A stretch of DNA of 64,000 nucleotides, taken from CAZWDO01 sp964632485 [NCBI: uncultured bacterium]. GTDB taxonomy: Bacteria > JAGOEH01. The stretch is taken from positions 10,911 to 74,910 of the forward strand of contig CAZWDO010000013.1 of assembly GCA_964632485.1 (NCBI GenBank). Direction: 5' to 3'. The position numbers were made by a program, and so were the translations under genes. Below are positions 52,201-60,755 of this stretch, piece by piece (position 1 is the stretch's first letter; each line of letters starts with the position of its first letter). The notes under the pieces are model-generated. The model worked only from the letters and a program-made list of their open reading frames with translations, searched no databases and had not been told where the DNA came from.

Positions 52201-54225
52201 TCAATTGGAATGGGGTATTAAAATTGTTGATATTACTCCCCGCGGCTGACGGTTTTCTACACTAAGCGTTCCCTCAAATTTTGAGATTAAAATGCGGGTG
52301 ATGGGCAATCCTAAACCCATGTGGCTCAAATTCGGTTTTGTGGTAAAAAATGGATCGAATATTTTTTCCGGATCACCAGCTAACCCGCAACCATTGTCTT
52401 CGATTGTGATTCTGAATGTTGAATTCTCCTTGGCGCATCTGATCTGGATGGTTTTAAGATCAGGGGGCTCACTATCGAAGGATTCGATAGCATTCATGAT
52501 TAAATTTAAAATTATCTGAATAAAATTTATTTTTGAACCTTTTAATTGGAATTGATATGGTTGGTTGACTGATAATTCGATTTGGCGTTCCTTAATCTGG
52601 ATGTCGATTATTTTAAGGGCTTCCGCAATCGCTTCTGTTAGCGGAAATAGCTCTTTTTCCGTATTCATCGCGGTTTGAAATCGGCGCATTTCGCCGATAA
52701 TTTGCTGGATTCGCTGGACGGAGATGGTAATATCCGTCAGATAATCACGGACAAAACCGGGTAATCTCCCTCCTTTAAAGTCTTCCCAGTATAAAAGACT
52801 CTCACTCAGAACACGGATCGCGTTTAGTGGTTGATTGATTTCGTGGGTGATTCCGGCAGCCATGGTGCCGACGGTGGCCAAACGGGTCGCCTTCTCGATT
52901 AATTCCAGATTGGCCTGGTTTTTGCGTTCAAGTTTAATTTTTTGCTGGTAGTTTTGCTCGCGTTCATAAGCGCTCAGAACAAGGGCAGCGATGAGCTCGG
53001 CTACATTGAGATCGCTTTTTTGCCATGCGTAGGGAGTGTGTTTAAAAAAGAACATTAATCCTACAATTTGATGCTGCCGTTTAAACGGGATGATAATTCC
53101 AGATTGAGCAGAAAATGAAGCGAATTGTTCCCCGGCAATTTGTTTGAATTCGTCGGCGCTTTTAAAACTAATGGATTTTGTTTGAATAAAAAGAGGGCAT
53201 TGGGCGAATTGGGAAAAAAAACATTGATTGCGAGTAAAAATACCATTTTTTTGCCAATAATAGACTTCTTTAGTTTGCGGATTCTGATAATGAAAACAGA
53301 TTTGGATTTCATCCAATAATGAAAAGGTTCCGCATTTCTCTAAAATTTGACGAATATCGGCATCGAATTGGTTAATCTGGTTAACCTCCTGAGCGATATT
53401 TGTTAAAAATTCTTGTTGCATGAGCGCTTGTTTAATATGGGTGATATCGATTCCCGAACCGATAATTTTACACATCTTGCCATTTTCATCGAAAATGGGT
53501 GTTAATGTATTATAAAACCAGCGTTTCCCCTTATTTTTTGTGGGTATAAACTCTTCAAAGCTTATATTGTTTTTAGTTGCAAAGACTTTCTTGCATAGGT
53601 TGCGATAGAATGTAGCGGCCTCTTCAGGATAGAGTTCCTCAAATTCGATGCCTTTTTCACTGCATAGGTTATAGCCGGTATTTTCCTGATCAGCCTTATT
53701 ATTGTGAATCCAGCGTAGATTTCCATCATTGTCGATATCAGTGACCCAAATCGGAAAGTTGACGCCGTCATAGATCGCTTCGAGAAATTGTTTAGCCGAT
53801 TTTAGATTTTCTTCCATTTTTATAGCCGGGGAGATATCCCTTCCGACGGATTGGATGTATTTTATTTCCCCGGATGCTTCGAATACAGCGTGATCAATCC
53901 ATTGTTGGTAACTGAAATTTCCATCACCGGTTATCACTGGATGGATATAATTTGCCTTGGGATTTTGGGGGGTGAGTGTATTGATATAGGTTCGGATTTC
54001 TGCATGAATATTTTCGGGAATCAGATTAAATATAGTCATTTTTGTTATTTCCTGGATCGAACGGTGGAAAAAATTACAGTAACTGGAATTGGCATAAAGT
54101 ATTTGCCCATCTTTTTTCATGACGCAAACTAAATCTGATTGTATTTCCAAAAACTCTTTATATTCGCCAGGGCCAAATTTGATAAAAGGAGGCTTGTCTA
54201 TTTTTGATTTATTTTTGTTCATCAT
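52201..54225 (-). CDS. PAS/GAF sensor histidine kinase (soluble)
   Basis: This protein has 674 residues and no membrane helix. Two PAS domains (YANSSYCNFFHRSIQEITKM, then one with RWFYNTLTPIFDENGKMCKI and IGSGIDITHIKQA) are followed by a GAF-like domain, a coiled coil and a HisKA box with phosphorylated H461 (TVGTMAAGITHEINQPLNAI). The HATPase domain has NLIMNAIESF, EDNGCGLAGD and SHMGLGLPIT. It matches NtrB-type partners. I chose ATG 54225, which overlaps the stop of the NtrC-type gene (TAATG); the longer frame upstream lies inside that gene. A soluble sensor suggests an internal cue such as redox or nitrogen status. Confidence 0.9.
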   Translation of the reverse strand: MMNKNKSKIDKPPFIKFGPGEYKEFLEIQSDLVCVMKKDGQILYANSSYCNFFHRSIQEITKMTIFNLIPENIHAEIRTYINTLTPQNPKANYIHPVITGDGNFSYQQWIDHAVFEASGEIKYIQSVGRDISPAIKMEENLKSAKQFLEAIYDGVNFPIWVTDIDNDGNLRWIHNNKADQENTGYNLCSEKGIEFEELYPEEAATFYRNLCKKVFATKNNISFEEFIPTKNKGKRWFYNTLTPIFDENGKMCKIIGSGIDITHIKQALMQQEFLTNIAQEVNQINQFDADIRQILEKCGTFSLLDEIQICFHYQNPQTKEVYYWQKNGIFTRNQCFFSQFAQCPLFIQTKSISFKSADEFKQIAGEQFASFSAQSGIIIPFKRQHQIVGLMFFFKHTPYAWQKSDLNVAELIAALVLSAYEREQNYQQKIKLERKNQANLELIEKATRLATVGTMAAGITHEINQPLNAIRVLSESLLYWEDFKGGRLPGFVRDYLTDITISVQRIQQIIGEMRRFQTAMNTEKELFPLTEAIAEALKIIDIQIKERQIELSVNQPYQFQLKGSKINFIQIILNLIMNAIESFDSEPPDLKTIQIRCAKENSTFRITIEDNGCGLAGDPEKIFDPFFTTKPNLSHMGLGLPITRILISKFEGTLSVENRQPRGVISTILIPHSN

Positions 54226-55694
54226 TAAATCAACTTGTAGCGTTTTAAACGAGTGTATAGTTGCGTTCGGGTCAATCCCAGGAACCGAGCGGTTTCGCTG
54301 ACATTCTTTTTGTTCTGGCGCCACACGTTAGTGATAATTTTCTTATTCCATTCATCCAGCGAAAACGGTTTTGAAAATGCGGGAACCGTTGATTCCATTT
54401 CTTCAATTATCGTATCCTTTTGTCCCTCGGTTTGATGATTGGTTTTAAGAAATCTCAGGTGTCTGGTTTTGATACTGCGTTCATCAAAGAGCAAAACCAC
54501 TCGTTCAATGCAGTTTTGCAGTTCCCTGATATTTCCTGGCCAGGGATAGGATTCAAGTAATTCGAGCGCATCCTTTTCAATATATTGGAATTGGCGTTTT
54601 TTTTCGCGGGAGAATTGTTCCAGAAAAAGTTGCGAGAGGGGCCCAATTTCTTCTTTTCGGTCCCGTAGCGAGGATACATAAATTCGGCCGGTATTCAACC
54701 GGTAGAATAGGTCGGCCCGGAAAAGTCCGAGTTTAACTTTATTGGGTAAATCCACATTAGTGGCGCAGATAATTCGCACATCGACGGAAAGAGTTTTTGT
54801 ACCTCCTACCCGATAAAATTCTCGCTGTTCCAAAAATCGCAGGAGCTTAGGCTGAACATCCAAGGGAAGTTCACCTATTTCATCCAGAAAAAGAGTCCCT
54901 CCGTCAGCAAGTTTGATTTTTCCAATTCCACCCCCACGGGCGGATCCGGTAAAAGAGCCAGGCTCATAGCCAAATAGTTCGCTTTCAAACAAGGTTGGCG
55001 GCAACGCGGCGCAATTTATACTGATAAACGGATGGGTTTCCTGACCTTTCAGACTGTAATGAACCAAACGCGCAATAATCTCTTTCCCAGTGCCAGTTTC
55101 ACCTTCTATCAATACCGGAACCGACCGGTCTTTATGTAATTTCTCCGTTAATTCAACTAACAATCGCATGGAGTTAGAAAATATACCGATACGGCCAATG
55201 CCAGTTGCATTATCCTGCACAGATTTATAATACCGGGATCGTTCTTCGGCTGTTTCATTATGTTCCTTTAGTTTTTGAATGCTTTCCCTGAGATGAGTGT
55301 TTTCTTTGATCAGACGGTTTTTATCTTCCAGTCGTTTCAATACGATCGCAAGCTCCTGGATATTCAATGGTTTAAGTAAATAATCCACTGCGCCTAACCG
55401 CAACGCCTGAATGGAAGTCTCCATATCTCCATATCCTGTCATAAGGATGACTTCGATCGATGTGTTTCGTGATTTGATTTCTTTCAGCAAACTGATCCCA
55501 TCCATTTGGGGCATTTTAATATCGGTCAGAACGACCGGATGGTAATCTCTATCCAATAAATCCAGAGCTTCAAAGCCGTTACAACAAACCGAAACCGTAT
55601 ATTCCAATTGATTCTGCAGAAACGCGTTGATGGCCTTGCGGCTAATTTCATCATCTTCCACTAATAAAACTTTCCAGATGTTTGCCTCAGGCAA
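54225..55694 (-). CDS. NtrC-family sigma54-dependent response regulator
   Basis: This protein has 489 residues. The receiver domain (1-120) has E13-D15, phosphoacceptor D58 (VVLTDIKMPQMDG), T-containing ILMTGYGDME and LLKPLN. The AAA+ domain has Walker A GETGTGKE, ISINCAALPPTLFESELFGY and Walker B GGTLFLDEIGELP. The sigma54-contact loop normally reads GAFTGA, and here it reads GSFTGS (in YEPGSFTGSARG). A Fis-type HTH ends the protein (NVSETARFLGLTRTQLYTRL). It is the partner of the kinase immediately downstream. The two Ser substitutions may alter sigma54 engagement; the second position is the more unusual. Confidence 0.93.
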   Translation of the reverse strand: MPEANIWKVLLVEDDEISRKAINAFLQNQLEYTVSVCCNGFEALDLLDRDYHPVVLTDIKMPQMDGISLLKEIKSRNTSIEVILMTGYGDMETSIQALRLGAVDYLLKPLNIQELAIVLKRLEDKNRLIKENTHLRESIQKLKEHNETAEERSRYYKSVQDNATGIGRIGIFSNSMRLLVELTEKLHKDRSVPVLIEGETGTGKEIIARLVHYSLKGQETHPFISINCAALPPTLFESELFGYEPGSFTGSARGGGIGKIKLADGGTLFLDEIGELPLDVQPKLLRFLEQREFYRVGGTKTLSVDVRIICATNVDLPNKVKLGLFRADLFYRLNTGRIYVSSLRDRKEEIGPLSQLFLEQFSREKKRQFQYIEKDALELLESYPWPGNIRELQNCIERVVLLFDERSIKTRHLRFLKTNHQTEGQKDTIIEEMESTVPAFSKPFSLDEWNKKIITNVWRQNKKNVSETARFLGLTRTQLYTRLKRYKLI

Positions 55695-55766
55695 TCATTC
55701 ACTCCTTTCCGCTTAAAGACTACCGGGACTGCGCCCATTCATTTTTTGGAAGCTCATTTTACTTGA

Positions 55767-55795
55767 AATATAGTTTATTTAAATTAAAATGTCAA
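55767..55795 (-). promoter_or_regulatory. promoter for the NtrC/NtrB-like operon
   Basis: On the minus strand, TTGACA (55795-55790), a 17-base AT-rich spacer and TATATT (55772-55767) lie about 75 bases before the ATG at 55694. The -35 is perfect and the -10 matches five of six. Confidence 0.7.
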
Positions 55796-55855
55796 CATAA
55801 TAAAAAATTATCACTTGCAGCCATAATTCGCTGTCGCTAAATTATAAAATAAAAT

Positions 55856-55891
55856 GAGGTCGAATAGATGGGGGGACATCTATTCGACCTC
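55856..55891 (-). terminator. perfect 15-bp hairpin, probable terminator of the lipase/phosphatase unit
   Basis: GAGGTCGAATAGATG (55856-55870) is exactly complementary to 55877-55891, around a six-base loop. On the minus strand the stem is followed by ATTTTATTTTATAATTT, a T-rich tail, so it fits termination of transcripts from the gene ending at 56127. It is 236 bases past that stop, which is far for a terminator. The rest of the 432-base gap (55695-56126) holds no gene that I can support. Confidence 0.6.
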
Positions 55892-56126
55892 TTAGCAATG
55901 TGGCCCGATAGAAGACATTACCCACTAGTTTTTGATTTTGTGGGGTGTTGTTTTGTTCTGTAGTATTAATTGCAGTATCTATGCCAATAATTATTCTATC
56001 TTTAACCTGTTATCATTCAATTTGTTATTATGAATAATGCAGTTTTGAAAGATGTTTGATTTTGGACAGTTGGGTAAAATGCGATGTGTAAAATCAATCA
56101 TGTGTCTGATTCTGCGCACAAAAAAA

Positions 56127-57545
56127 TTAAAGCGGGGTGGGAGGAATTGTGAAGGAATTTGTGAATTTAGGGAATTTTTCAAGAATGCAAGCGCTGATAT
56201 CATCTTCCAATTCATTAAAATGAGCAGCTATATCCATTAATTTTTGGATCAACTCTGGTGTAGGGAGCGAACGGTATAAGGCAATCTGGTTGTTCAGATA
56301 ACTGATTCCGGTATAAGTTGCGTTGGGTTGTTTAATTTCATACAATCCATCGGTAAAAAGGATCAAGCGGTCATCATCCTGTAATTGGAGTTCCTGTTTA
56401 AATCTTTTCGGATTGGGGATAAAGGGGGAGATGAAATGGCTATTGGCTTGATATTTTTCGATGGAGTGATCATTAAAAACAATAAAAGGAGGGTGCCCGG
56501 CATTGCTATAAGTTATTTGGCCATTACCCAGATTGAGACGTAAAATTTGAAGTGTGAGAAAATAATCAGACGACAAATATTTACAAATTTCAATCTGAAT
56601 TTCGGTTAGCAATCGATCCACCTCAATTGGATAGGTAACGAGAGAGTGGATAATAGTATTTAGGATAAATACGAAGAAAGAAGCGACGATCCCATGTCCG
56701 GAAACGTCCCCAATGAAAATATAAAGATATTCATCGATATGAATTGTGTTCAGATAATCTCCGGCCATTTGTTCTGAGGGAGAATAAAAATTTGTTAATT
56801 GATAGTCGCCGGCTCGTACTTGGTTAGGAGCGATAATCAATTTTTGCAATTCAGCGGCCAATTCGAGTTCACTTTTCAAACGGGTATTAAAACGCTCAAT
56901 TTTATATCTGGCTTCCTCATTTTCTTTTAGGGAGGTCAGGAGTTGGATATTGGATTTTTTAAGTTCCTGTGTGCGCTCTTCGACCAATCGTTCCAAATGC
57001 TGACGATAAAGGTTTAATTCGTTTAGATTTTTTTCGATTTGCAACAGGTCCCGGAAATTCCGTAAAGCGGAAATTACGGCAGTGAATAATTTTTTTGCCG
57101 TTAATTCAGTCTTGGTTTTATAATCATTGATATCATAATCAATGATTATCTTGTTTTCGGGCGCTTGGCCAGGTTGCCCGGTGCGTAGTATAATGCGAAT
57201 GAGCTGATTTTTAATTCGATCCCGGATATAGCGGATGAGTTTCAAGCCTGAATTGTCTTCCTCCATCACAACGTCCAGCAAAATGACACTGATATCGCTG
57301 GTATTGGTTAAAATATTTTCTGCTTCAATGGCGGAATAAGCGGGTAACAATTCCAGTTTTTTTCCTTCAAACTCGATATTTTTCAAAGCCAGGCAAGTCA
57401 CTTTGAAAACTTCGGGATCGTCATCGACGACGAGTATTTTCCATTTTTCATGATGGGTATAACTTTGGGTGTCCCCTGTTGCAGGTTCATGAAAAAAGAG
57501 TAAATCATCGGAAAAAGTTGAAGGAAGTGGATTAATCATAGGCAT
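56127..57545 (-). CDS. response regulator with SpoIIE/PP2C phosphatase output
   Basis: This protein has 472 residues. After a 33-residue extension comes an unusual receiver domain (WKILVVDDDPEVFKVTCLAL, phosphoacceptor D91 in VILLDVVMEED, then IILRTGQPGQAPE and DYDINDYKTKTELT) of the type seen in DUF3369-linked regulators. A coiled coil (about 190-240) leads to a PP2C domain with MAGDYLNTIHIDEYLYIFIG, GDVSGHGIVA, LILFTDGLYEIKQ and DDISACILEKF. It would dephosphorylate a STAS-type target. Its start codon directly follows the stop of the lipase gene (TAG-ATG), so translation is coupled. Confidence 0.88.
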   Translation of the reverse strand: MPMINPLPSTFSDDLLFFHEPATGDTQSYTHHEKWKILVVDDDPEVFKVTCLALKNIEFEGKKLELLPAYSAIEAENILTNTSDISVILLDVVMEEDNSGLKLIRYIRDRIKNQLIRIILRTGQPGQAPENKIIIDYDINDYKTKTELTAKKLFTAVISALRNFRDLLQIEKNLNELNLYRQHLERLVEERTQELKKSNIQLLTSLKENEEARYKIERFNTRLKSELELAAELQKLIIAPNQVRAGDYQLTNFYSPSEQMAGDYLNTIHIDEYLYIFIGDVSGHGIVASFFVFILNTIIHSLVTYPIEVDRLLTEIQIEICKYLSSDYFLTLQILRLNLGNGQITYSNAGHPPFIVFNDHSIEKYQANSHFISPFIPNPKRFKQELQLQDDDRLILFTDGLYEIKQPNATYTGISYLNNQIALYRSLPTPELIQKLMDIAAHFNELEDDISACILEKFPKFTNSFTIPPTPL

Positions 57546-58898
57546 CTATTTCATGTCATAACTGTTGCTGATATATTGTTTAAATGAATTTTCAACAATG
57601 TAGCGGATACTGAACGGTGGTTTTATTTTTTCGTTGGGAATTGTTTGCCTGACGCGATATACAATATCACCGGAGGTTGTTTTAACCAGATGGATCGCAT
57701 CTGAGGGTACGATAATCGTATCGCCGGTCATCTGTTCCGGCTTTAAGAAGGCGATTTTCACTATGATATGATTTAATGGCAGATAGTCCACAAAATCGAA
57801 TACAAATTGGATATTTTTTCCATTTTGTTCGATTCGGTTGTTTTTCAGTTCCGGTTTGTTTTCTAATGAAAGTCGTTGGATTTCCGTATTTTTTTTTAAG
57901 TATTCCTGGTGGTTAACATCCAGTTCAATGGCGCGGGGGATGCGATACCCCTGGAGATTATTATTTTTGAAACAGGGTAGGAGGTTCATGTTTTGGCTTT
58001 CGATGGGTACAACCAGATCACCATCACCCACGAGTTCCGATTTGAGAAAGTTTTCAAGAGTCGTTGCCAATGTGCTGGGTAGCCCTAAGTTAAAATTGCC
58101 TTGAAAGAGCCGGCCAGCTTCGCGCTTAAGTTTGGCAATATCCTGTGACAATGATACTTTGCTGATAATACTGATGTATTCGACGTTTTCCGGATGTTTA
58201 CTCTCATTCAAAGTTGCCAGCCATTGATTGCCATCTTCCGGTTCCCGTAAGTCGCGAAGCGCTGGCGCATCCAGGGGCATATCGGCCTGGTTTTCGAGTT
58301 GTGAAAAAAAAGGAGAAAAAACGAGTTGGAGGGCTTTGTTTTTTTTAGAAATTGAATTTTTCCAATTCCAGACAACAGCCAGCGGAGAGCCCTGATGGGG
58401 CGAGCCGATGGTGACCAATCGTTTAACGCTATGATTGGCGGCATACGCAACGACGTACGCTCGTCCCGCCAATCCTCCCATGCTGTACCCAATCAGTATG
58501 ACATCCTTTGCCGAGGTGGCTTTGCGGACGCTTTGAATGGCTCGGGCTAATTCTTCAATCCATGCGCTTACAGAATCGGTGGGATTATTGAATGCGATGG
58601 TAAAAAAATCGCGCGTTGTTGAAATCGGATGACCTTCTTCCACGCTGATCACTCCATCATGAATAATCCCGCCAAACCCCAGTTTCAGTGAATCCTGATA
58701 ATATTGGATTGCCTTTGCATCTTCCCAAACTGTCGCTTTTTGACCTAGTCCATGCAATAAGAGTATGGGAAAAGGAATTTGAAGCGCATTCACAATCGAG
58801 TCTTTTTCCGCGGGGTGATAATAGCTAATGGGTGGTTTTTTCCCCGCGCACGCTAATAAACTAATCATTAAACACAACCCGGCTATCCTACGCGTCAT
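57546..58898 (-). CDS. alpha/beta-hydrolase lipoprotein (lipase/PGAP1-like)
   Basis: This 450-residue lipoprotein has the signal MTRRIAGLCLMISLLAC with lipobox LLAC. The hydrolase core shows FPILLLHGLGQKATVWED (oxyanion strand and HG motif), the nucleophile elbow DVILIGYSMGGLAGRAYVVA (GxSxG) and VKRLVTIGSPHQGSPLAVV, as in triacylglycerol lipase and PGAP1-like enzymes. The Asp and His of the triad probably lie near GDGDLVVPIESQ and LDVNHQEYLKKN. It is probably anchored to the outer membrane and acts on lipids or esters. AAGGAG lies seven bases before the ATG. It heads a two-gene unit with the phosphatase regulator. Confidence 0.85.
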   Translation of the reverse strand: MTRRIAGLCLMISLLACAGKKPPISYYHPAEKDSIVNALQIPFPILLLHGLGQKATVWEDAKAIQYYQDSLKLGFGGIIHDGVISVEEGHPISTTRDFFTIAFNNPTDSVSAWIEELARAIQSVRKATSAKDVILIGYSMGGLAGRAYVVAYAANHSVKRLVTIGSPHQGSPLAVVWNWKNSISKKNKALQLVFSPFFSQLENQADMPLDAPALRDLREPEDGNQWLATLNESKHPENVEYISIISKVSLSQDIAKLKREAGRLFQGNFNLGLPSTLATTLENFLKSELVGDGDLVVPIESQNMNLLPCFKNNNLQGYRIPRAIELDVNHQEYLKKNTEIQRLSLENKPELKNNRIEQNGKNIQFVFDFVDYLPLNHIIVKIAFLKPEQMTGDTIIVPSDAIHLVKTTSGDIVYRVRQTIPNEKIKPPFSIRYIVENSFKQYISNSYDMK

Positions 58899-59085
58899 CT
58901 ATTCACTCCTTTTTGGGATCATTTCTGTTTGATGGTTGTTATGTAAACTTTTTTGATACTGATTGGGTGTCATCGTTCAGAACTCAAAAATTGAACCGAA
59001 TCAATCTGCTGAATTGCTTTTGGCAGTAAACATGGCTTTCAATTATTCCTGTATCGATGTTATGATAATTTCCTGGCCTCGGGTA

Positions 59086-60303
59086 CTAAGAGCGTAAATT
59101 TTGTGATTCCGATTTTGGGGTTTTAATCTGGCAGAGTGATAACAGATAGCCGGTCGGGCAGAGATATGAGCACCAGAATTTTGGAACAAAAAGTGAAGCG
59201 ATCAGTGATGCTATAGCGAGAATCCAGACGAAAACGGCAACGGAGCGCAAAGCGAAAAAAGAAAAAGGTTCAAGATAAGCCAGATCAAAATAGATTTGCA
59301 TCAGCAGTAATCCAACGATTATGATTGAAAAAATAACGCGAAGCCATCGCAAGCGCCTGAACCAAACTGGCGCATTTTTCATGCGTATTTTTTTCCCGGC
59401 TTTGGCGACCAGTTCCTGCAGGGCTCCAAAAGGACACAGGTAAAGGCAGTAATAAGGGCGATTGAATATAAGCGGCAATAACAGCGCCAACCCGAAAATC
59501 AGCATATACAGATGGTGGGGCCCCCAGTGCATTCCGTTAATTGTCCATCCCCAAAATAGGGAAAGCGATAAAAAGACAGTACTATAGAATCCGAGAATGC
59601 CCACTGTTGCCAATAATAACCAATCGCGTTTCAGTTTCCACTTTCGGCTTCCAAAATAGTAACACAGGCTGAAAACGACCAGCAATAGCGTTGGGACGTC
59701 ACGCCAGGGTGAAGGTTCACCCGTTTGCGGATCAATGGCTGTTTTTACTGCGCATAAGAGTGAAACGCGCTGTCTGAATGTTTGGAGGATAGCTGAGCTG
59801 GACATTGTTGCGCCGGATACTGTTTCGATGGGTTTCTCCAGAGCTTCGGCCCAGGTCAGGCCATTCCATTGCGACCAATACTCTAATTTTTCCAATCGTT
59901 TTATGAAACCGGCTGTTTCACTGTTCGGCAACAGAGCGATACCGGTAATGCGATGTTCTTCGTTAAATCCGATAATAAAGGGTACCGGTCCTGCGTAGCC
60001 AATGATGGAGTCCGATACCGGACGGGTACAAACGAAATTGCCGATTTCCCGGTTTTGCTCATCGTACACAATTCCACATCGATCAGGTCCATGGGCGATT
60101 TTAAAATCAGCCGCTTGAGGAAAAATCATGCGGATTTGTTCCATGGTTACGGGTACGCCCTCCTGGGAGATCAATTCAGCTCCGCTATTAGAAGTGCTGC
60201 AGGATTCAATCCAACGTTGATAGCGAGCATGAATCAGCCAGACGATGATAATGGCGCCAATAACAATTCCGCCTTTTTTTAAAAAAAACTTTACTTTTTC
60301 CAT
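59086..60303 (-). CDS. FMN-binding polyferredoxin-type membrane protein (NosR/RnfG-like)
   Basis: This protein has 405 residues. One N-terminal helix (GGIVIGAIIIVWLIHARYQR) precedes a periplasmic FMN-binding domain with the covalent attachment motif VSGATMSSSA (flavinylated T166). Four or five membrane helices follow, with cytosolic Cys clusters YYCLYLCPFGALQELV and FWCSYLCPTGYLLSLCQ for two iron-sulfur centres. Such proteins carry electrons across the inner membrane, as in NosR, RnfG or related flavinylated reductase systems. AGGAG lies seven bases before the ATG. No partner reductase is adjacent; the TonB receptor downstream on the map is transcribed from its own promoter. Confidence 0.85.
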   Translation of the reverse strand: MEKVKFFLKKGGIVIGAIIIVWLIHARYQRWIESCSTSNSGAELISQEGVPVTMEQIRMIFPQAADFKIAHGPDRCGIVYDEQNREIGNFVCTRPVSDSIIGYAGPVPFIIGFNEEHRITGIALLPNSETAGFIKRLEKLEYWSQWNGLTWAEALEKPIETVSGATMSSSAILQTFRQRVSLLCAVKTAIDPQTGEPSPWRDVPTLLLVVFSLCYYFGSRKWKLKRDWLLLATVGILGFYSTVFLSLSLFWGWTINGMHWGPHHLYMLIFGLALLLPLIFNRPYYCLYLCPFGALQELVAKAGKKIRMKNAPVWFRRLRWLRVIFSIIIVGLLLMQIYFDLAYLEPFSFFALRSVAVFVWILAIASLIASLFVPKFWCSYLCPTGYLLSLCQIKTPKSESQNLRS

Positions 60304-60352
60304 CGGATTTCTCCTCTTTGTTGGGCTGCGATTTGAAAAACTATCATAATGA

Positions 60353-60381
60353 TTAATACATTAAAATATAGAATTTGTCAA
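60353..60381 (-). promoter_or_regulatory. promoter for the FMN-binding polyferredoxin gene
   Basis: On the minus strand, TTGACA (60381-60376), a 17-base spacer and TATTAA (60358-60353) precede the ATG at 60303 by about 50 bases. The -35 is perfect, while the -10 is weak. The stretch 60382-60517 upstream shows nothing else recognisable. Confidence 0.5.
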
Positions 60382-60517
60382 GGAATTTCCATATCGCATA
60401 GAATTTTTTTTATAATTTGTATATCAATAGGTTAATTTTGAAATCCGAGTATGTAATTAGCAAATTTTTTCAGCGCCATTCAAGGTATAAAAATTAAATA
60501 TACCAAGTCAGAATCTT

Positions 60518-60692
60518 ATATTGACGTCGAATCCCAGGAAGAAAACTGTTTTGATATTATTTGCAAATGCGAACTGCCGTGTTATTCGGTATAGGTTTCT
60601 TTTTTGTCGTTCATAAGTTGGGAGTAAATATTTAAATTACGCAGATTCAGAAAGACGTTTATAGTTTCCGTGACCTGATACGCGACGTTTCC
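60518..60692 (-). pseudogene. degenerate duplicate of the TonB receptor 3' end
   Basis: The minus strand reads VAYQVTETINVFLNLRNLNI, then YSQLMNDKKETYTE, a stop, and after a one-base shift TRQFAFANNIKTVFFLGFDV followed by NI. The final 60 codons of the receptor gene at 60756-62918 read VAYKVTETMSVFLNMRNLNI, YTQLVNDKKESYTELTRQFA and YLGFDVNF. An 18-base stretch (60521-60538) is identical to 60763-60780. It therefore looks like the remains of a second, related receptor gene whose 5' part was deleted, or a partial duplication. It cannot encode a functional barrel. Confidence 0.85.
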
Positions 60693-60722
60693 ATGAATTC
60701 CGGTATAGTCCGGAATTCATGG
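60691..60722. repeat. perfect 13-bp inverted repeat between receptor gene and its remnant
   Basis: CCATGAATTCCGG (60691-60703) is exactly complementary to 60710-60722, with a six-base spacer TATAGT. It sits at the exact edge of the duplicated receptor fragment and 34 bases past the stop of the intact receptor gene. No T run follows on either strand, so it is not a standard terminator. It may mark a rearrangement endpoint. Confidence 0.75.
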
Positions 60723-60755
60723 AGAACACTTATGCGTATTCTATCAGTCGCAATC

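Noticed and set aside
54226-54324. Upstream extension of the PAS/GAF kinase
   Set aside because: It lies inside the end of the NtrC-type gene in another frame and encodes no domain; TAATG coupling at 54225 is typical.
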